Shown: in pieces, positions 8,187 to 18,400 of the stretch
Position numbering within the stretch: position 1 is the first letter of the stretch
Layout: each line of letters opens with the position of its first letter
Assembly: GCA_016718275.1 (NCBI GenBank)
Contig: JADKEA010000003.1
Span: forward strand, 1-64,000
Direction: 5' to 3'
DNA length: 64,000 bases
From: Candidatus Villigracilis affinis
GTDB lineage: Bacteria > Chloroflexota > Anaerolineae > Anaerolineales > Villigracilaceae
Translations under genes and position numbers: made by a program
The notes under the pieces: model-generated
What the model was told of the DNA's origin: nothing
Databases searched by the model: none
What the model saw: only the letters and a program-made list of their open reading frames with translations

Positions 8187-9194
8187 CTACAGGCTCTTCG
8201 CCATCATCGCGACGAGGTCGGCAGTGCGGCAGGCATAACCCCATTCGTTGTCATACCAGGCTACAACTTTGATCATGTTGCCAAGCACGAGGGTATCCAT
8301 GGCGCTGAAGACGCTGGAGAATGTGGTGCCGCGCAAATCGGTGGAAACGAGCGGCTCATCGGTGACATCGAGAATGCCCTTCATCGAACCATTGGCATAC
8401 TCAAGCATCGCAGCGCGGATCTCTTCGATGGAGGCTTCCTTGTTTAAGATGGCAGTGAAGTCAACGACTGAAACTGTAGGGGTGGGCACGCGGAAAGCCA
8501 TGCCGCCAAATTTACCCTTGAGTTCAGGAATGACCAAACCAACGGCCTTTGCTGCGCCAGTCGAAGAAGGGACAATGTTCTGTGCAGCACCGCGGGCATC
8601 ACGCAGGTCTTTTGCACCGACATCCTGTAATTTCTGTGAGCCTGTGTAGGCATGGACTGTGGTGAGCAGACCCCGTTCAATTCCAAACTTGTCATTAAGC
8701 ACTTTAGCTACTGGCGCAAGGCCATTGGTGGTGCAGGATGCGTTGGAAACAATGTTGTGTTTCTTGGCATCATATTTATCGTCGTTCACGCCCAGAACAA
8801 TGGTGATGTCTTCGTTCTTGGCGGGCGCTGAAATAATCACTTTTTTCGCGCCGCCTGATTCGATATGAACCTTTGCCTTGGTGGCATCGGTGAAGAAGCC
8901 AGTGGATTCGATGACAATATCCACGCCCATTTCAGCCCATTTGATCGCAGCGGGGTCTTTCTCTGCTGTGACTTTGACTGTCTTGCCGTCGACGACCAAA
9001 TTGCCATCTTTGACTTCAACACTCTTGTCAAAATTTCCATAGGTCGAATCATGCTTGAGCAGGTGCGCATTTGTCGCAGGGTCGAACAAGTCATTGACTG
9101 CCACTACTTCAAGTTCTGGATAACGAGCCTTCAAAGTGCGAAAGGCGAGGCGTCCGATACGGCCGAAGCCATTAATACCAACTTTTACTGACAT
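8187..9194 (-). CDS. gap: Glyceraldehyde-3-phosphate dehydrogenase, type I
   Basis: The NAD-linked enzyme oxidises glyceraldehyde 3-phosphate to 1,3-bisphosphoglycerate. The 335-residue protein shows the Rossmann start VGINGFGRIGR, the active-site SNASCTTN with Cys near residue 155, the HAYTGSQ segment and WYDNEWGY near the end. I start at 9194 (MSVKVGING) because GGAGGA lies seven bases upstream; the longer open frame adds 16 unlikely residues. It is the first gene of the gap-pgk pair. The 185 bases upstream, shared with the end of yvcK, hold a short GTATGA...TCATAC inverted repeat but no promoter I can name. Confidence 0.97.
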   Translation of the reverse strand: MSVKVGINGFGRIGRLAFRTLKARYPELEVVAVNDLFDPATNAHLLKHDSTYGNFDKSVEVKDGNLVVDGKTVKVTAEKDPAAIKWAEMGVDIVIESTGFFTDATKAKVHIESGGAKKVIISAPAKNEDITIVLGVNDDKYDAKKHNIVSNASCTTNGLAPVAKVLNDKFGIERGLLTTVHAYTGSQKLQDVGAKDLRDARGAAQNIVPSSTGAAKAVGLVIPELKGKFGGMAFRVPTPTVSVVDFTAILNKEASIEEIRAAMLEYANGSMKGILDVTDEPLVSTDLRGTTFSSVFSAMDTLVLGNMIKVVAWYDNEWGYACRTADLVAMMAKSL

Positions 9195-9379
9195 GAGAAA
9201 ATCCTCCAATTTGGTTTGTTTGCAACAGAGGACACGTGACAACTTAATTTGTGCCTGCTCTGGTATGAGCTTTCATACAACCTGAATTTTACTTCTTTAA
9301 GCAAAATTTGTGAATTTTCGTACGTCCATAATTAATAGGACGAATGTAATCGTTTACCTTTTCGAAAATAAGCCTTTGG

Positions 9380-10702
9380 CTAGATCAATGGCCCAGTCTT
9401 TTCGGAGTAAATCTGTATGATTTCCCTTGCCAGTTTCTCCGAATCATGTCGCCATGGGTGGTCATCGTCCACTAGGTCGGTGCAATAGGTTCGCGCGTCA
9501 GACAGGATCTTTTCATCGGCCTGTACCCATTTTGAGTCCGGGCTGATCGTGCCACGGTAATTGTCATTACAAAGAATGATATCGAATAGGTCTTCACCCA
9601 CGTGCCCTTCAAGTGCACGGACGTGGTCGAAGCAGGTGTAAGAATCCGTCTCGCCGGATTGGGTAGCGATGTTGCACACATACATCTTGATGGCGCGGCT
9701 GGCATGCATGGCGGCCAGTAGATCATTGACGAGCAGGTTGGGCAAAAGGCTTGTGTAAAGGCTGCCTGGTCCAACCACAATCACATCTGCATTGAGAATG
9801 GCCTTGATGACGGGTGGAAATGCAGGGGCATCATCGGGCTCGAGCCATACACGACGAACCCTGCCAGCCATTGTCGGAATTTTGCTTTCACCTTCCACTC
9901 GGATTTCGTTCAATGAGTGCGGCAGTTCCATGCTTGCGACCAGTTTTACATCATGCAATGTGGAGGGAAGTACGCGTCCGTTTACCGAAAGCACGCGACC
10001 TGATTCAGCCACCGCTTCCTCGAAGCTGCCTGTGATATCAGCCATGGCTGTAATGAAAAGGTTTCCAAAGGAATGCCCCTCCAGTCCAGCAGAGCCGCTG
10101 AAACGATATTGAAAAAGCTGCGTGAGCATGGCTTCGTCGTTGGAAAGCGCGGCAAGGCAGTTACGTATATCCCCTGGTGGAAGGATGCCGTGACTTTCGC
10201 GAAGCCTTCCCGAGGAACCACCATCATCTGCAACCGTGACCACAGCAGTGAGATTCCTTGTGTGAACTTTTAATCCGCGCAATAAGGTGGCGAGTCCATG
10301 CCCGCCGCCGACAGTGACGATGCGCGGGCCGCGTTCGCGGCGGCGAAATTCTGTGAGCTGGTCGAACACATCGGATCCGGGGCGGATAAATGGTTTTAAC
10401 AGGGAACGGTTGAGCTGCAAGATACCGTAAATAACAATACCGATTCCCAATCCACCAAAAATGACGGCACGCCAAATGCGTGGGATGAAACGCAGGGAGG
10501 CATAAGAAAGAAATGTGAGCAGGATCGGGTTTTCTGAATCAGTGCGATACAGGTCGATTAGTATGACGGCGAGACCCAGTCCCAGCATTGTGATGCCGAT
10601 CAAGACCAGAGTAAACCATCGTTTCACACCCAGCCCTGGCCGCAACCAGCGGGGAATATCGCGCAACGCCTGCCAAAGACCTGCAAGAAAATTTTTTCGC
10701 AT
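9380..10702 (-). CDS. yvcK: YvcK/CofD-like protein with membrane anchor
   Basis: The core (about residues 115-440) is the gluconeogenesis factor/CofD-like fold with VTVGGGHGLATLLRGLK, VADDGGSSGRLR and PPGDIRNCLAALS, which in YvcK binds UDP-sugars and affects cell-wall precursor use and growth on gluconeogenic carbon. Two hydrophobic helices (about 30-50 and 70-92) precede the core, so this version is membrane-bound, as in some actinobacterial and Chloroflexota homologues. I chose the ATG at 10702, giving 440 residues, since the sequence upstream in frame looks non-coding. Its promoter region is shared divergently with the aminotransferase gene. Confidence 0.85.
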   Translation of the reverse strand: MRKNFLAGLWQALRDIPRWLRPGLGVKRWFTLVLIGITMLGLGLAVILIDLYRTDSENPILLTFLSYASLRFIPRIWRAVIFGGLGIGIVIYGILQLNRSLLKPFIRPGSDVFDQLTEFRRRERGPRIVTVGGGHGLATLLRGLKVHTRNLTAVVTVADDGGSSGRLRESHGILPPGDIRNCLAALSNDEAMLTQLFQYRFSGSAGLEGHSFGNLFITAMADITGSFEEAVAESGRVLSVNGRVLPSTLHDVKLVASMELPHSLNEIRVEGESKIPTMAGRVRRVWLEPDDAPAFPPVIKAILNADVIVVGPGSLYTSLLPNLLVNDLLAAMHASRAIKMYVCNIATQSGETDSYTCFDHVRALEGHVGEDLFDIILCNDNYRGTISPDSKWVQADEKILSDARTYCTDLVDDDHPWRHDSEKLAREIIQIYSEKTGPLI

Positions 10703-11032
10703 AAAAAAGATGATAGCAGGGTTGAATATATGAGTCAAACCCTCTAAGAAGGGAGATTTTTTACTCCTTTTTGTGTTGCCGCTTTTATAGGCGGTTGAGT
10801 GCCTGCTTAAGCTCCATACGGTATAATTGCCCTGCATATTTACAATATAATGCCAAAAAAGATGCGGAATTGGGGGATGACTCGGGGCAGCCTGACGCGC
10901 TGACTGAGTTGAAACTTGGGAAATAATGTCGTTGAGAGGAGTGCTCTTTCCAAATTGCAATTTTCCATCGTGTTGGGGATTGCCTGGTTTGAGTGCGCCT
11001 AAAAAACGGCTTAATTGAAACAAGGAGAATGT
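10703..11032. promoter_or_regulatory. Divergent intergenic region yvcK / aminotransferase
   Basis: These 330 bases hold no convincing gene. Two TATAAT boxes face the plus-strand aminotransferase gene at 10822-10827 and 10846-10851, but neither has a good -35 at normal distance. The long in-frame extension of yvcK through this stretch has no codon pattern of a real protein. Confidence 0.4.
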
Positions 11033-12349
11033 ATGACAAAACCTAATTTACCCGGGCCGAAAGCCAAGGCAATGATCGAACGGGATCGGAAGGTGATCTC
11101 ACCTTCCTACCCGCGTGGATATCCATTTGTGATGGATCACGGAAAAGGCAGTGAAGTATGGGACGTGGACGGCAATCGCTTTTTGGATTTTATGGGCGGT
11201 ATTGCAGTAGTTTCCACTGGATATTCGCATCCGAAAGTGGTGAAGGCCATTCAGGAACAGGCCGAAAAGTTCATTCATATTTCATCGGATTTCTATCACG
11301 AAAATTGGATTCAGCTTGGCGAGAAACTGAGTGAGATCGCGCCGTTCAAGGAAGATGCGTTGACCTTTATGACCAATTCGGGGACCGAAGCTGTGGAAAC
11401 CGCCATTAAGCTGGCGCGATATCACACCAAACGTACGAATTTCATTGGTTTCACGGGTGCCTTTCATGGGCGCACGATGGGTGCGGTGACGTTCACGGCG
11501 AGCAAGGCAAAATATCATGGCGGGTTTTATCCGTTGATGAATGGCGTAACACATGCGCCATTTCCGAATCCATACCGCCCAGTGTTGGAGCGTCGCAAAG
11601 GTGAGGATTACGGCGAGGCGGTCGTGCGCTACATCGAAGAGGAAATCCTCAATCAGATTCTTCCGCCCAAGGACGTAGCAGGAATTTTGGTGGAAACGAT
11701 TCAGGGTGAAGGCGGGTACATCGTCCCGCCGGAAGGTTTTTACCCTGCATTGCGAAAATTGTGTGACAAGCATGGCATCCTGATGATTCTGGATGAAGTG
11801 CAGTGCGGCATGGGGCGTACAGGGAAGTGGTGGGCAATAGAGCACTTTGGCGTGGAACCGGATATGATCACCTCAGCCAAGGGTATTGCTTCGGGTATGC
11901 CGCTCGGTGCATGCATTGCTCGCAAGTCTGTGATGGATTGGGAGATCGGCACTCACGGGAATACATACGGTGGCAATCCCATTTCATGCGCGGCTTCGCT
12001 TGCGACAATTGACCTCATCGAAAAAGAGTTCATGAAGAATGCCGAAGTGGTTGGTCAGTACGCGCTGGATGCGCTGGAAGAGATCAAGACGCGCCATCCC
12101 AGCATTGGAGATGTCCGTGGAAAAGGTTTAATGATCGGTGTTGAATTCGTGAAGGATCGTGAAACGAAGGAACCCGATCACGACCTGACCGAGCGCGTGG
12201 TAGACCTCGGCTTTGAGCGCGGATTGTTGATGCTTTCCTGTGGCAAGAGTGTGATCCGCATTGCGCCTCCGCTTTCGATCAGCAAGTCTGAAATGGATGA
12301 AGGTTTGAGGATCTTCGAGGAAGCGTTGACTGTAGCTGAAAAAGGTTAG
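11033..12349 (+). CDS. Class III PLP aminotransferase (GabT/ArgD type)
   Basis: The 438-residue protein is a fold-type I, class III aminotransferase: TNSGTEAVETAIKLAR binds the phosphate, GAFHGRTMGA follows, ILDEVQCGMGRTGKWWA holds the PLP-contacting Asp, and ITSAKGIASGMPLGA carries the Schiff-base Lys. Sequence flavour (MDHGKGSEVWDVDGN, SHPKVVKAIQEQ) is closest to the broad-specificity 4-aminobutyrate/acetylornithine enzymes annotated in many Chloroflexota and Thermococcales; substrate cannot be assigned and some relatives are racemases. AAGGAG precedes the ATG at 11033 by seven bases. It is a single gene closed by a strong terminator. Confidence 0.88.
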   Translation: MTKPNLPGPKAKAMIERDRKVISPSYPRGYPFVMDHGKGSEVWDVDGNRFLDFMGGIAVVSTGYSHPKVVKAIQEQAEKFIHISSDFYHENWIQLGEKLSEIAPFKEDALTFMTNSGTEAVETAIKLARYHTKRTNFIGFTGAFHGRTMGAVTFTASKAKYHGGFYPLMNGVTHAPFPNPYRPVLERRKGEDYGEAVVRYIEEEILNQILPPKDVAGILVETIQGEGGYIVPPEGFYPALRKLCDKHGILMILDEVQCGMGRTGKWWAIEHFGVEPDMITSAKGIASGMPLGACIARKSVMDWEIGTHGNTYGGNPISCAASLATIDLIEKEFMKNAEVVGQYALDALEEIKTRHPSIGDVRGKGLMIGVEFVKDRETKEPDHDLTERVVDLGFERGLLMLSCGKSVIRIAPPLSISKSEMDEGLRIFEEALTVAEKG

Positions 12350-12373
12350 AAGTAAAACAGATCGAGTTAAATT

Positions 12374-12410
12374 AAAAACTTCCGGGCTGACAAGCCCGGA
12401 AGTTTTTTGC
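12374..12410. terminator. Bidirectional terminator
   Basis: AAAAACTTCCGGGC and its inverted copy GCCCGGAAGTTTTTT form a GC-rich stem with A and T runs on both sides. It serves the aminotransferase gene from the left and the giant adhesin gene from the right. Confidence 0.92.
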
Positions 12411-12418
12411 TGCTAAAT

Positions 12419-15400
12419 CTATCTGCCGCCTCTGGCTTCTTTCGTTTGCTTATCGGTAGTGGTGCTGACCAATATGGCGCGCACAGCAGTACGGCGGGAA
12501 TATGTGTTCGTCGCTTTGTCGTAAGTCTTGCATGTGATCAAGGTAATCCAGGAATCTTCCTCGTGTTTGAGGATGGATACGTTGTCTGGGCTGACCGTGC
12601 GGGTTTCGCGAACCTCATAGGTGTAGACCGTTCCATAGGCGTGGACAATGATCTTGTCGCCCCATTGCAGATTGCCAAGCATGGCAAACGGGCCGGGTCT
12701 GCCGTTGGGCAGTGTGATATGACCGGTCAAGGCGCTGTTGCCCTGCCAACCCGGGAAGGCTGTTCCGTTCAACCAGCCTGCTTCATTCCACAGCCAGGAG
12801 ACATCCCACTCATCTTCCACCAAGGGAACGCCCACGATCGGCATATTCACGCCGATGCTTGGAATCTCCACCCAAACGTCAGTGTTTGTGTAGGCCTTAT
12901 TGGCAGGCTGAGCTGGCAGGGTGGTGATGATATTCGGAGCGAAGCCTGTAGCAGGGAGGCTGGTCGGCAGATCCTCCACATCCTCAACAGGCTCTTCCAA
13001 GGTCGGCGGGTTGATCCAGACGTTATCGCCGATCTGGTAAATGTTGACGAGATCCTCAGGATCGTACCAACGTTCGGTGGATGTGTCGTTGTAATCAGAG
13101 AGGCGCGGCGGTTTGCCGTTGATGAAATCAATCGGAAGGGAGGTCCATGCCACCGATGCGCTATTCATGACACTGGTCTTGGTGCCGTCGTAACGGGCAA
13201 AGAAGGTGACAGTGGCATTTTGCCCAAGCGGGAGGACATCCCACGAGAATTGAAGCGTGTTACCGTTCGGAATGTTACATGGGTCGGGTTGGACGCTTGG
13301 AACAACACCGCTGTAGGTGATCGGCGTACAAGCCACATATTCGAGGCCCTTCGGCAGGATATCGGTCACCACCACATCGAAGGCATCAGTGAGGCTTAGG
13401 GAAGTGTGGGTGATGAAGAGGGTGAATTTAATGGATGTGCCAGCCGTTACGGTGGTTGGGTCGGCGTCCTTTTCGATATCAATATCGGGTTCAAGGATTA
13501 TGACTTCCGGTGCACTCGTGGTGAATGAACCGCCATCCCAAGTGAGGGTGACGCTGTTATTCAGCTTGTCATATTCCTGGTTCTCGATGATGTCAAGCAC
13601 GATGGCACGGTAGGTGATGACAAGGGCTGTCGGGGTTGTAGAGGCGGGGATGTTGCCGATGTTGAATTGCGCCTGACGACCCGCATTGGCCGGATTCGAG
13701 GGGGAGTCGATTGCAGAAACGGTTGGCGGGCAGACGATGCTGGTGATGTCTGTTCCACCAAGGGTGACTGATACACAGTCTACGAAGGCGAGGCCTTTAT
13801 CCATGCGATCAGTGACGACCACGTTGTTGTATGGTAGTCCGGCGGGCAGGGTCATGGTGACTTTGTAGGTTACGATTTCGCCGATTGCTACATCGTTTCC
13901 GCTGGTGAAGGTTTCGCTGGTGCCGGTGATGACCTTGGAAAGACCTGTGTCTGCAACAGTGACGGTGGCAGTATCTGTGTCTGTGACAACCACTCTACCC
14001 GGATCCGTGCCGGTGACTGTGGCAATGTTGATGGTGGTTACGGTCAGTGTTGTCGTACAGGTGTAGTTCCAGATTTCCGTGGTTTCGAGGATGTTGTTTG
14101 TGTTGAGATCACCGCTAACATAAAGCACAGGTGAGCATTTGTCATCTGTCACGATAACGGATGACAGCGGAGTCTTGCCGATGTTGGTGACTACATATGA
14201 ATATGTAACACTATCACCAGGATTGACTACTGTGACGCTCGGGGTTTTCACGATCTGGATGGCAGATGACGTTGGTGGAGGTGTTGTTTGCTGGACGAAG
14301 CCAAAGTCCACGGTGCGGTTGGATTGATTATCGGCCGCTTCACCAGCTTCAGGGTTGACCGTCGGGTTGGTTTCGCCGGTGGGTTCACTGGCTCCCGGTC
14401 CAAGTGTGACCGGGTTACTGCGGATGTTGCTGCCGGAAATAACCACGCCGTTGTCATCATCGTCATTGGTGTCGGTGTCCGGGTCGCCCGCATCCACCGT
14501 GCTGTTATAGCCTGTCGGCGGGATGACTTCAACAATATAGGTGTCGGCTCTGAGACCGTCAAAACGATAAAAGCCGCCACCAGAAGTGTTCATGGTTGCG
14601 ATGGCTGCGCCGTCCGGTGTGCCGTTGTCATCTGAGTCGCGATAGAGGCGAACTGTGACGTTGTCAATACCGGGTTCAGTGCCATTGCGGAGGCCGTCAT
14701 TGGCGGTGCCGCCCCCCGCGCCATCATCCATCCAGACACGATTGCCAAGACTGTAGCCTGTAACAAAGCCGAAATCTACAGTGCGATTGGAGTGGTCATC
14801 GGTTGCCTCACCTGCTTCGGGGTTGATGGCAGGGTTGGTTTCGCCGGTGGGTTCGCTGGCTCCGGGCCCAAGGGTAACCGGGTTGCTGCGCATGTTGGCG
14901 CCGGAAACGATCACGCCATTGTCGTCATCGTCATCCACATCGATGTCGGAGTCACCGGCGTCGACTGTGCTGGTGGTTCCCGCTGGGGTGACAACTTCGA
15001 CGATGTAAGTGTCGGCAATCAGATCGTCGAAGCGATAGAAGCCACCGCCGGAAGTTGTGGTGGTATTAATGGCCGCGCCATCGGGTGTGCTGTTGTTGTC
15101 TGAGTCGCGATAAAGGTTGACTGCCACACCGTCAATGCCGGGCTCGGTTCCGTTGCGGACGCCATCGTTGGCTGTGCCGCCGCCTGTGCCGTCGTCCATC
15201 CAGACACGGTTGCCGAGAGAGTAGGGGATGAAGTAGAAGCCGAAGTCTACGGTGCGGTTGGATTGACTATCAACCGATTCGCCCGTTTCAGGATTGGTTA
15301 CAGGGTTGTTCTCGCCAGTAGGTTCGACAGCGCCCGGTCCAAGTGTGACGGGGTTGCTGCGGACACTGCTGCCGGAGATTACCACGCCGTTGTCATCGTC

Positions 15401-18400
15401 GTCATCTACGTCGGTGTCAGGGTCGCCAGCGTCCACTGTGCTGCTGGTGTAACCTGTCGGGGCGATGACTTCAACGATGTAAGTGTCAGCTGTCAGGTTA
15501 TCGAAGCGATAGAATCCGCCGCCAGCAGTTGTGGTTGTGGCAATGGCTGCGCCGTCCGGTGTGCTGTTGTTATCTGAGTCGCGGTATAGGTTGACCGTGA
15601 CACCATTGATACCGGGTTCACCGCCGTTGCGGAGGCCGTCATTGGCAGTACCGCCGCCCGAGCCTGTGTCAGCCCAAACGCGGTTGCCGAGGCTGTAGGA
15701 TGTAATAAAGCCGAAGTCTACGGTACGGTTGGAGTGATCGTCTGTTGCTTCGCCAACCTCGGGATTGATGGCTGGATTGGTTTCACCAGTGGGCTCGCTG
15801 TTTCCAGGTCCGAGTGTGACCGGGTTGCTGCGAACATTTGCGCCGACGATGACCACGCCATTGTCATCATCATCGTCCACATCGGTGTCGGGGTCACCGG
15901 CGTCGACCGTGCTGGTGGTTCCCGTTGGGATAACAACTTCAACGATGTAAGTATCAGCCCGCAGGTTATCGAAGCGATAGAATCCGCCACCCGCTGTGTT
16001 CATGGTTGCGATCACGGCACCATCGGGTGTGCCGTTGTTATCTGAGTCGCGATATAGGTTGACCGTTACGCCATCAATTCCAGGTTCGGTGCCGTTGCGG
16101 ATGCCATCGCTAGCGGTGCCACCGCCTGTGCCATTGTCCATCCAGACGCGGTTGCCGAGAGAATAGGGGATGAAGTAGAAGCCGAAGTCCACGGTGCGGT
16201 TGGATTGATTGTCAACCGCTTCGCCCGCCTCTGGGTTGACGGCCGGATTGGTTTCACCGGTGGGTTCGACAGCGCCCGGTCCAAGTGTGACGGGGTTGCT
16301 GCGGACACTGCTGCCGGAGATGACCACGCCGTTGTCATCGTCGTCATCTACGTCGGCGTCGGGGTCGCCAGCGTCCACTGTGCTGCTGGTGTAACCCGTC
16401 GGGGCGATGACTTCAACGATGTAAGTATCAGCTGTCAGGTTGTCGAAGCGATAGAATCCGCCGCCTGCAGTTGTGGTTGTGGCAATGGCTGCGCCATCGG
16501 GTGTGTTGTTGTTATCTGAGTCGCGGTACAGGTTGACGGTAACACCATCGATACCAGGTTCGGTGCCATTGCGGAGACCGTCGTTGGCAGTGCCGCCGCC
16601 TACACCTGTATCTTCCCAAACGCGATTACCGAGGCTAGTAGGATGTAATAAAGCCGAAGTCCACGGTACGATTGGATCGGTTATCTGCGGCTTCGCCTGC
16701 TTCGGGATTTGTGGCTGGGTTATTTTCGCCGGTAGGCTCTGTGTTTCCGGGTCCAAGAGTGACAGGGTTGCTGCGGACATTCGCACCTACGATGACTACA
16801 CCGTTATCGTCGTCATCATCGACATCAGTGTCGGGGTCGCCAGCATCCACGGTACTGGTGGTTCCAGCCGGGGTAACAACTTCAACGATGTAGGTATCAG
16901 CCCGCAGGTTGTCGAAACGATAGAATCCGCCACCCGCTGTGTTCATGGTTGCGATGGCTGCACCATCGGGTGTGCCGTTGTTATCTGAGTCACGGTATAG
17001 ATTAACTGTTACGCCATCAATTCCAGGTTCGGTGCCGTTGCGCACGCCATCGTTGGCGGTGCCGCCGCCTGTGCCGTCGTCCATCCAGACTCGGTTGCCA
17101 AGACTATAGGCAGTGACGAAGCCGAAGTCGACAGTGCGGTTGGATTGATTATCATTTGCTTCGCCAGCTTCTGGATTAGTGGCCGGGTTATTTTCGCCGG
17201 TGGGTTCAGCTGTCCCCGGTCCAAGCGTGACGGGGTTGCTGCGAATATTTGCTCCGGAGATCACCACGCCGTTATCATCGTCATCACCTGCGTCGGTATC
17301 CGGGTCGCCCGCATCCACAGTGCTGGTGTAACCTGCGGGTGGAACAACTTCAACGATGTAGGTGTCGGCACGCAGGCCATCGAAGCGATAGAAACCGCCG
17401 CCTGCTGTATTCATGGTTGCGATTGCCGCACCATCGGGTGTGCCGTTGTCGTCTGAGTCACGGTAAAGTTGACCGTGACGCCGTCAATGCCGGGTTCGGT
17501 ACCGTTGCGGAGGCCGTCACTGGCTGTGCCGCCGCCTGCGCCGTTGTCATCCCAAACGCGATTGCCGAGACTGTAGGAAGTGATAAAGCCGAAGTCCACG
17601 GTGCGGTTGGAGCGATTGTCCACTGCCTCGCCGGGTTCTGGATTGGTGGCTGGATTGGTTTCACCGGTGGGTTCGCTGTTTCCGGGTCCGAGTGTGACGG
17701 GGTTACTGCGAATATTGGCACCAGAGATCACTACGCCGTTATCATCGTCATCATCCACGTCGGCGTCAGGGTCGCCAGCGTCGATTGTGCTAGTGTAACC
17801 TGCAGGGGGAACGACTTCGACGATATAGGTATCGGCACGCAGGCCATCGAAGCGATAGAAACCACCGCCCGCTGTATTCATGGTTGCGATTGCCGCGCCA
17901 TCGGGTGTGCCGTTGTCATCTGAGTCACGATAGAGATTGACGGTGACACCGTCAAGGCCGGGTTCGGTGCCGTTGCGGAGGCCGTCACTGGCTGTGCCGC
18001 CGCCTGCACCATTGTCGTCCCAGACGCGGTTGCCAAGACTGTAGGAAGTAACGAAGCCAAAGTCTACGGTGCGGTTGGACTGATTGTCCACGGCTTCGCC
18101 TGCTTCGGGGTTGGTGGCAGGGTTGGTTTCGCCCGTGGGTTCGTTGGCAGTCGGTCCAAGTGTGACCGGGTTGCTGCGGACGTTGACACCGGAGATGACC
18201 ACGCCATTGTCGTCATCGTCATCCACATCGGCGTCGGCGTCACCCGCATCCACGGAGCTGCTGGAGAATCCTGCCGGGGTGACCACTTCAACGATGTAGG
18301 TATCAGCTTTCAGGTTGTCGAAGCGATAGAATCCGCCACCTGCTGTGTTCATGGTCGCAATCGCTGCGCCATCGGGTGTGCCGTTGTCGTCTGAGTCACG

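Noticed and set aside
10703..11023. 107-residue N-terminal extension of YvcK
   Set aside because: It has no membrane helix, domain or codon pattern and overlaps the promoter region and start of the divergent aminotransferase gene.
12407..13399. Long plus-strand reading frame of 330 codons opposite the sortase end of the adhesin
   Set aside because: It is the mirror of the repeat-rich minus-strand gene, has no ribosome site or recognisable domain, and further such mirrors occur all along the adhesin.
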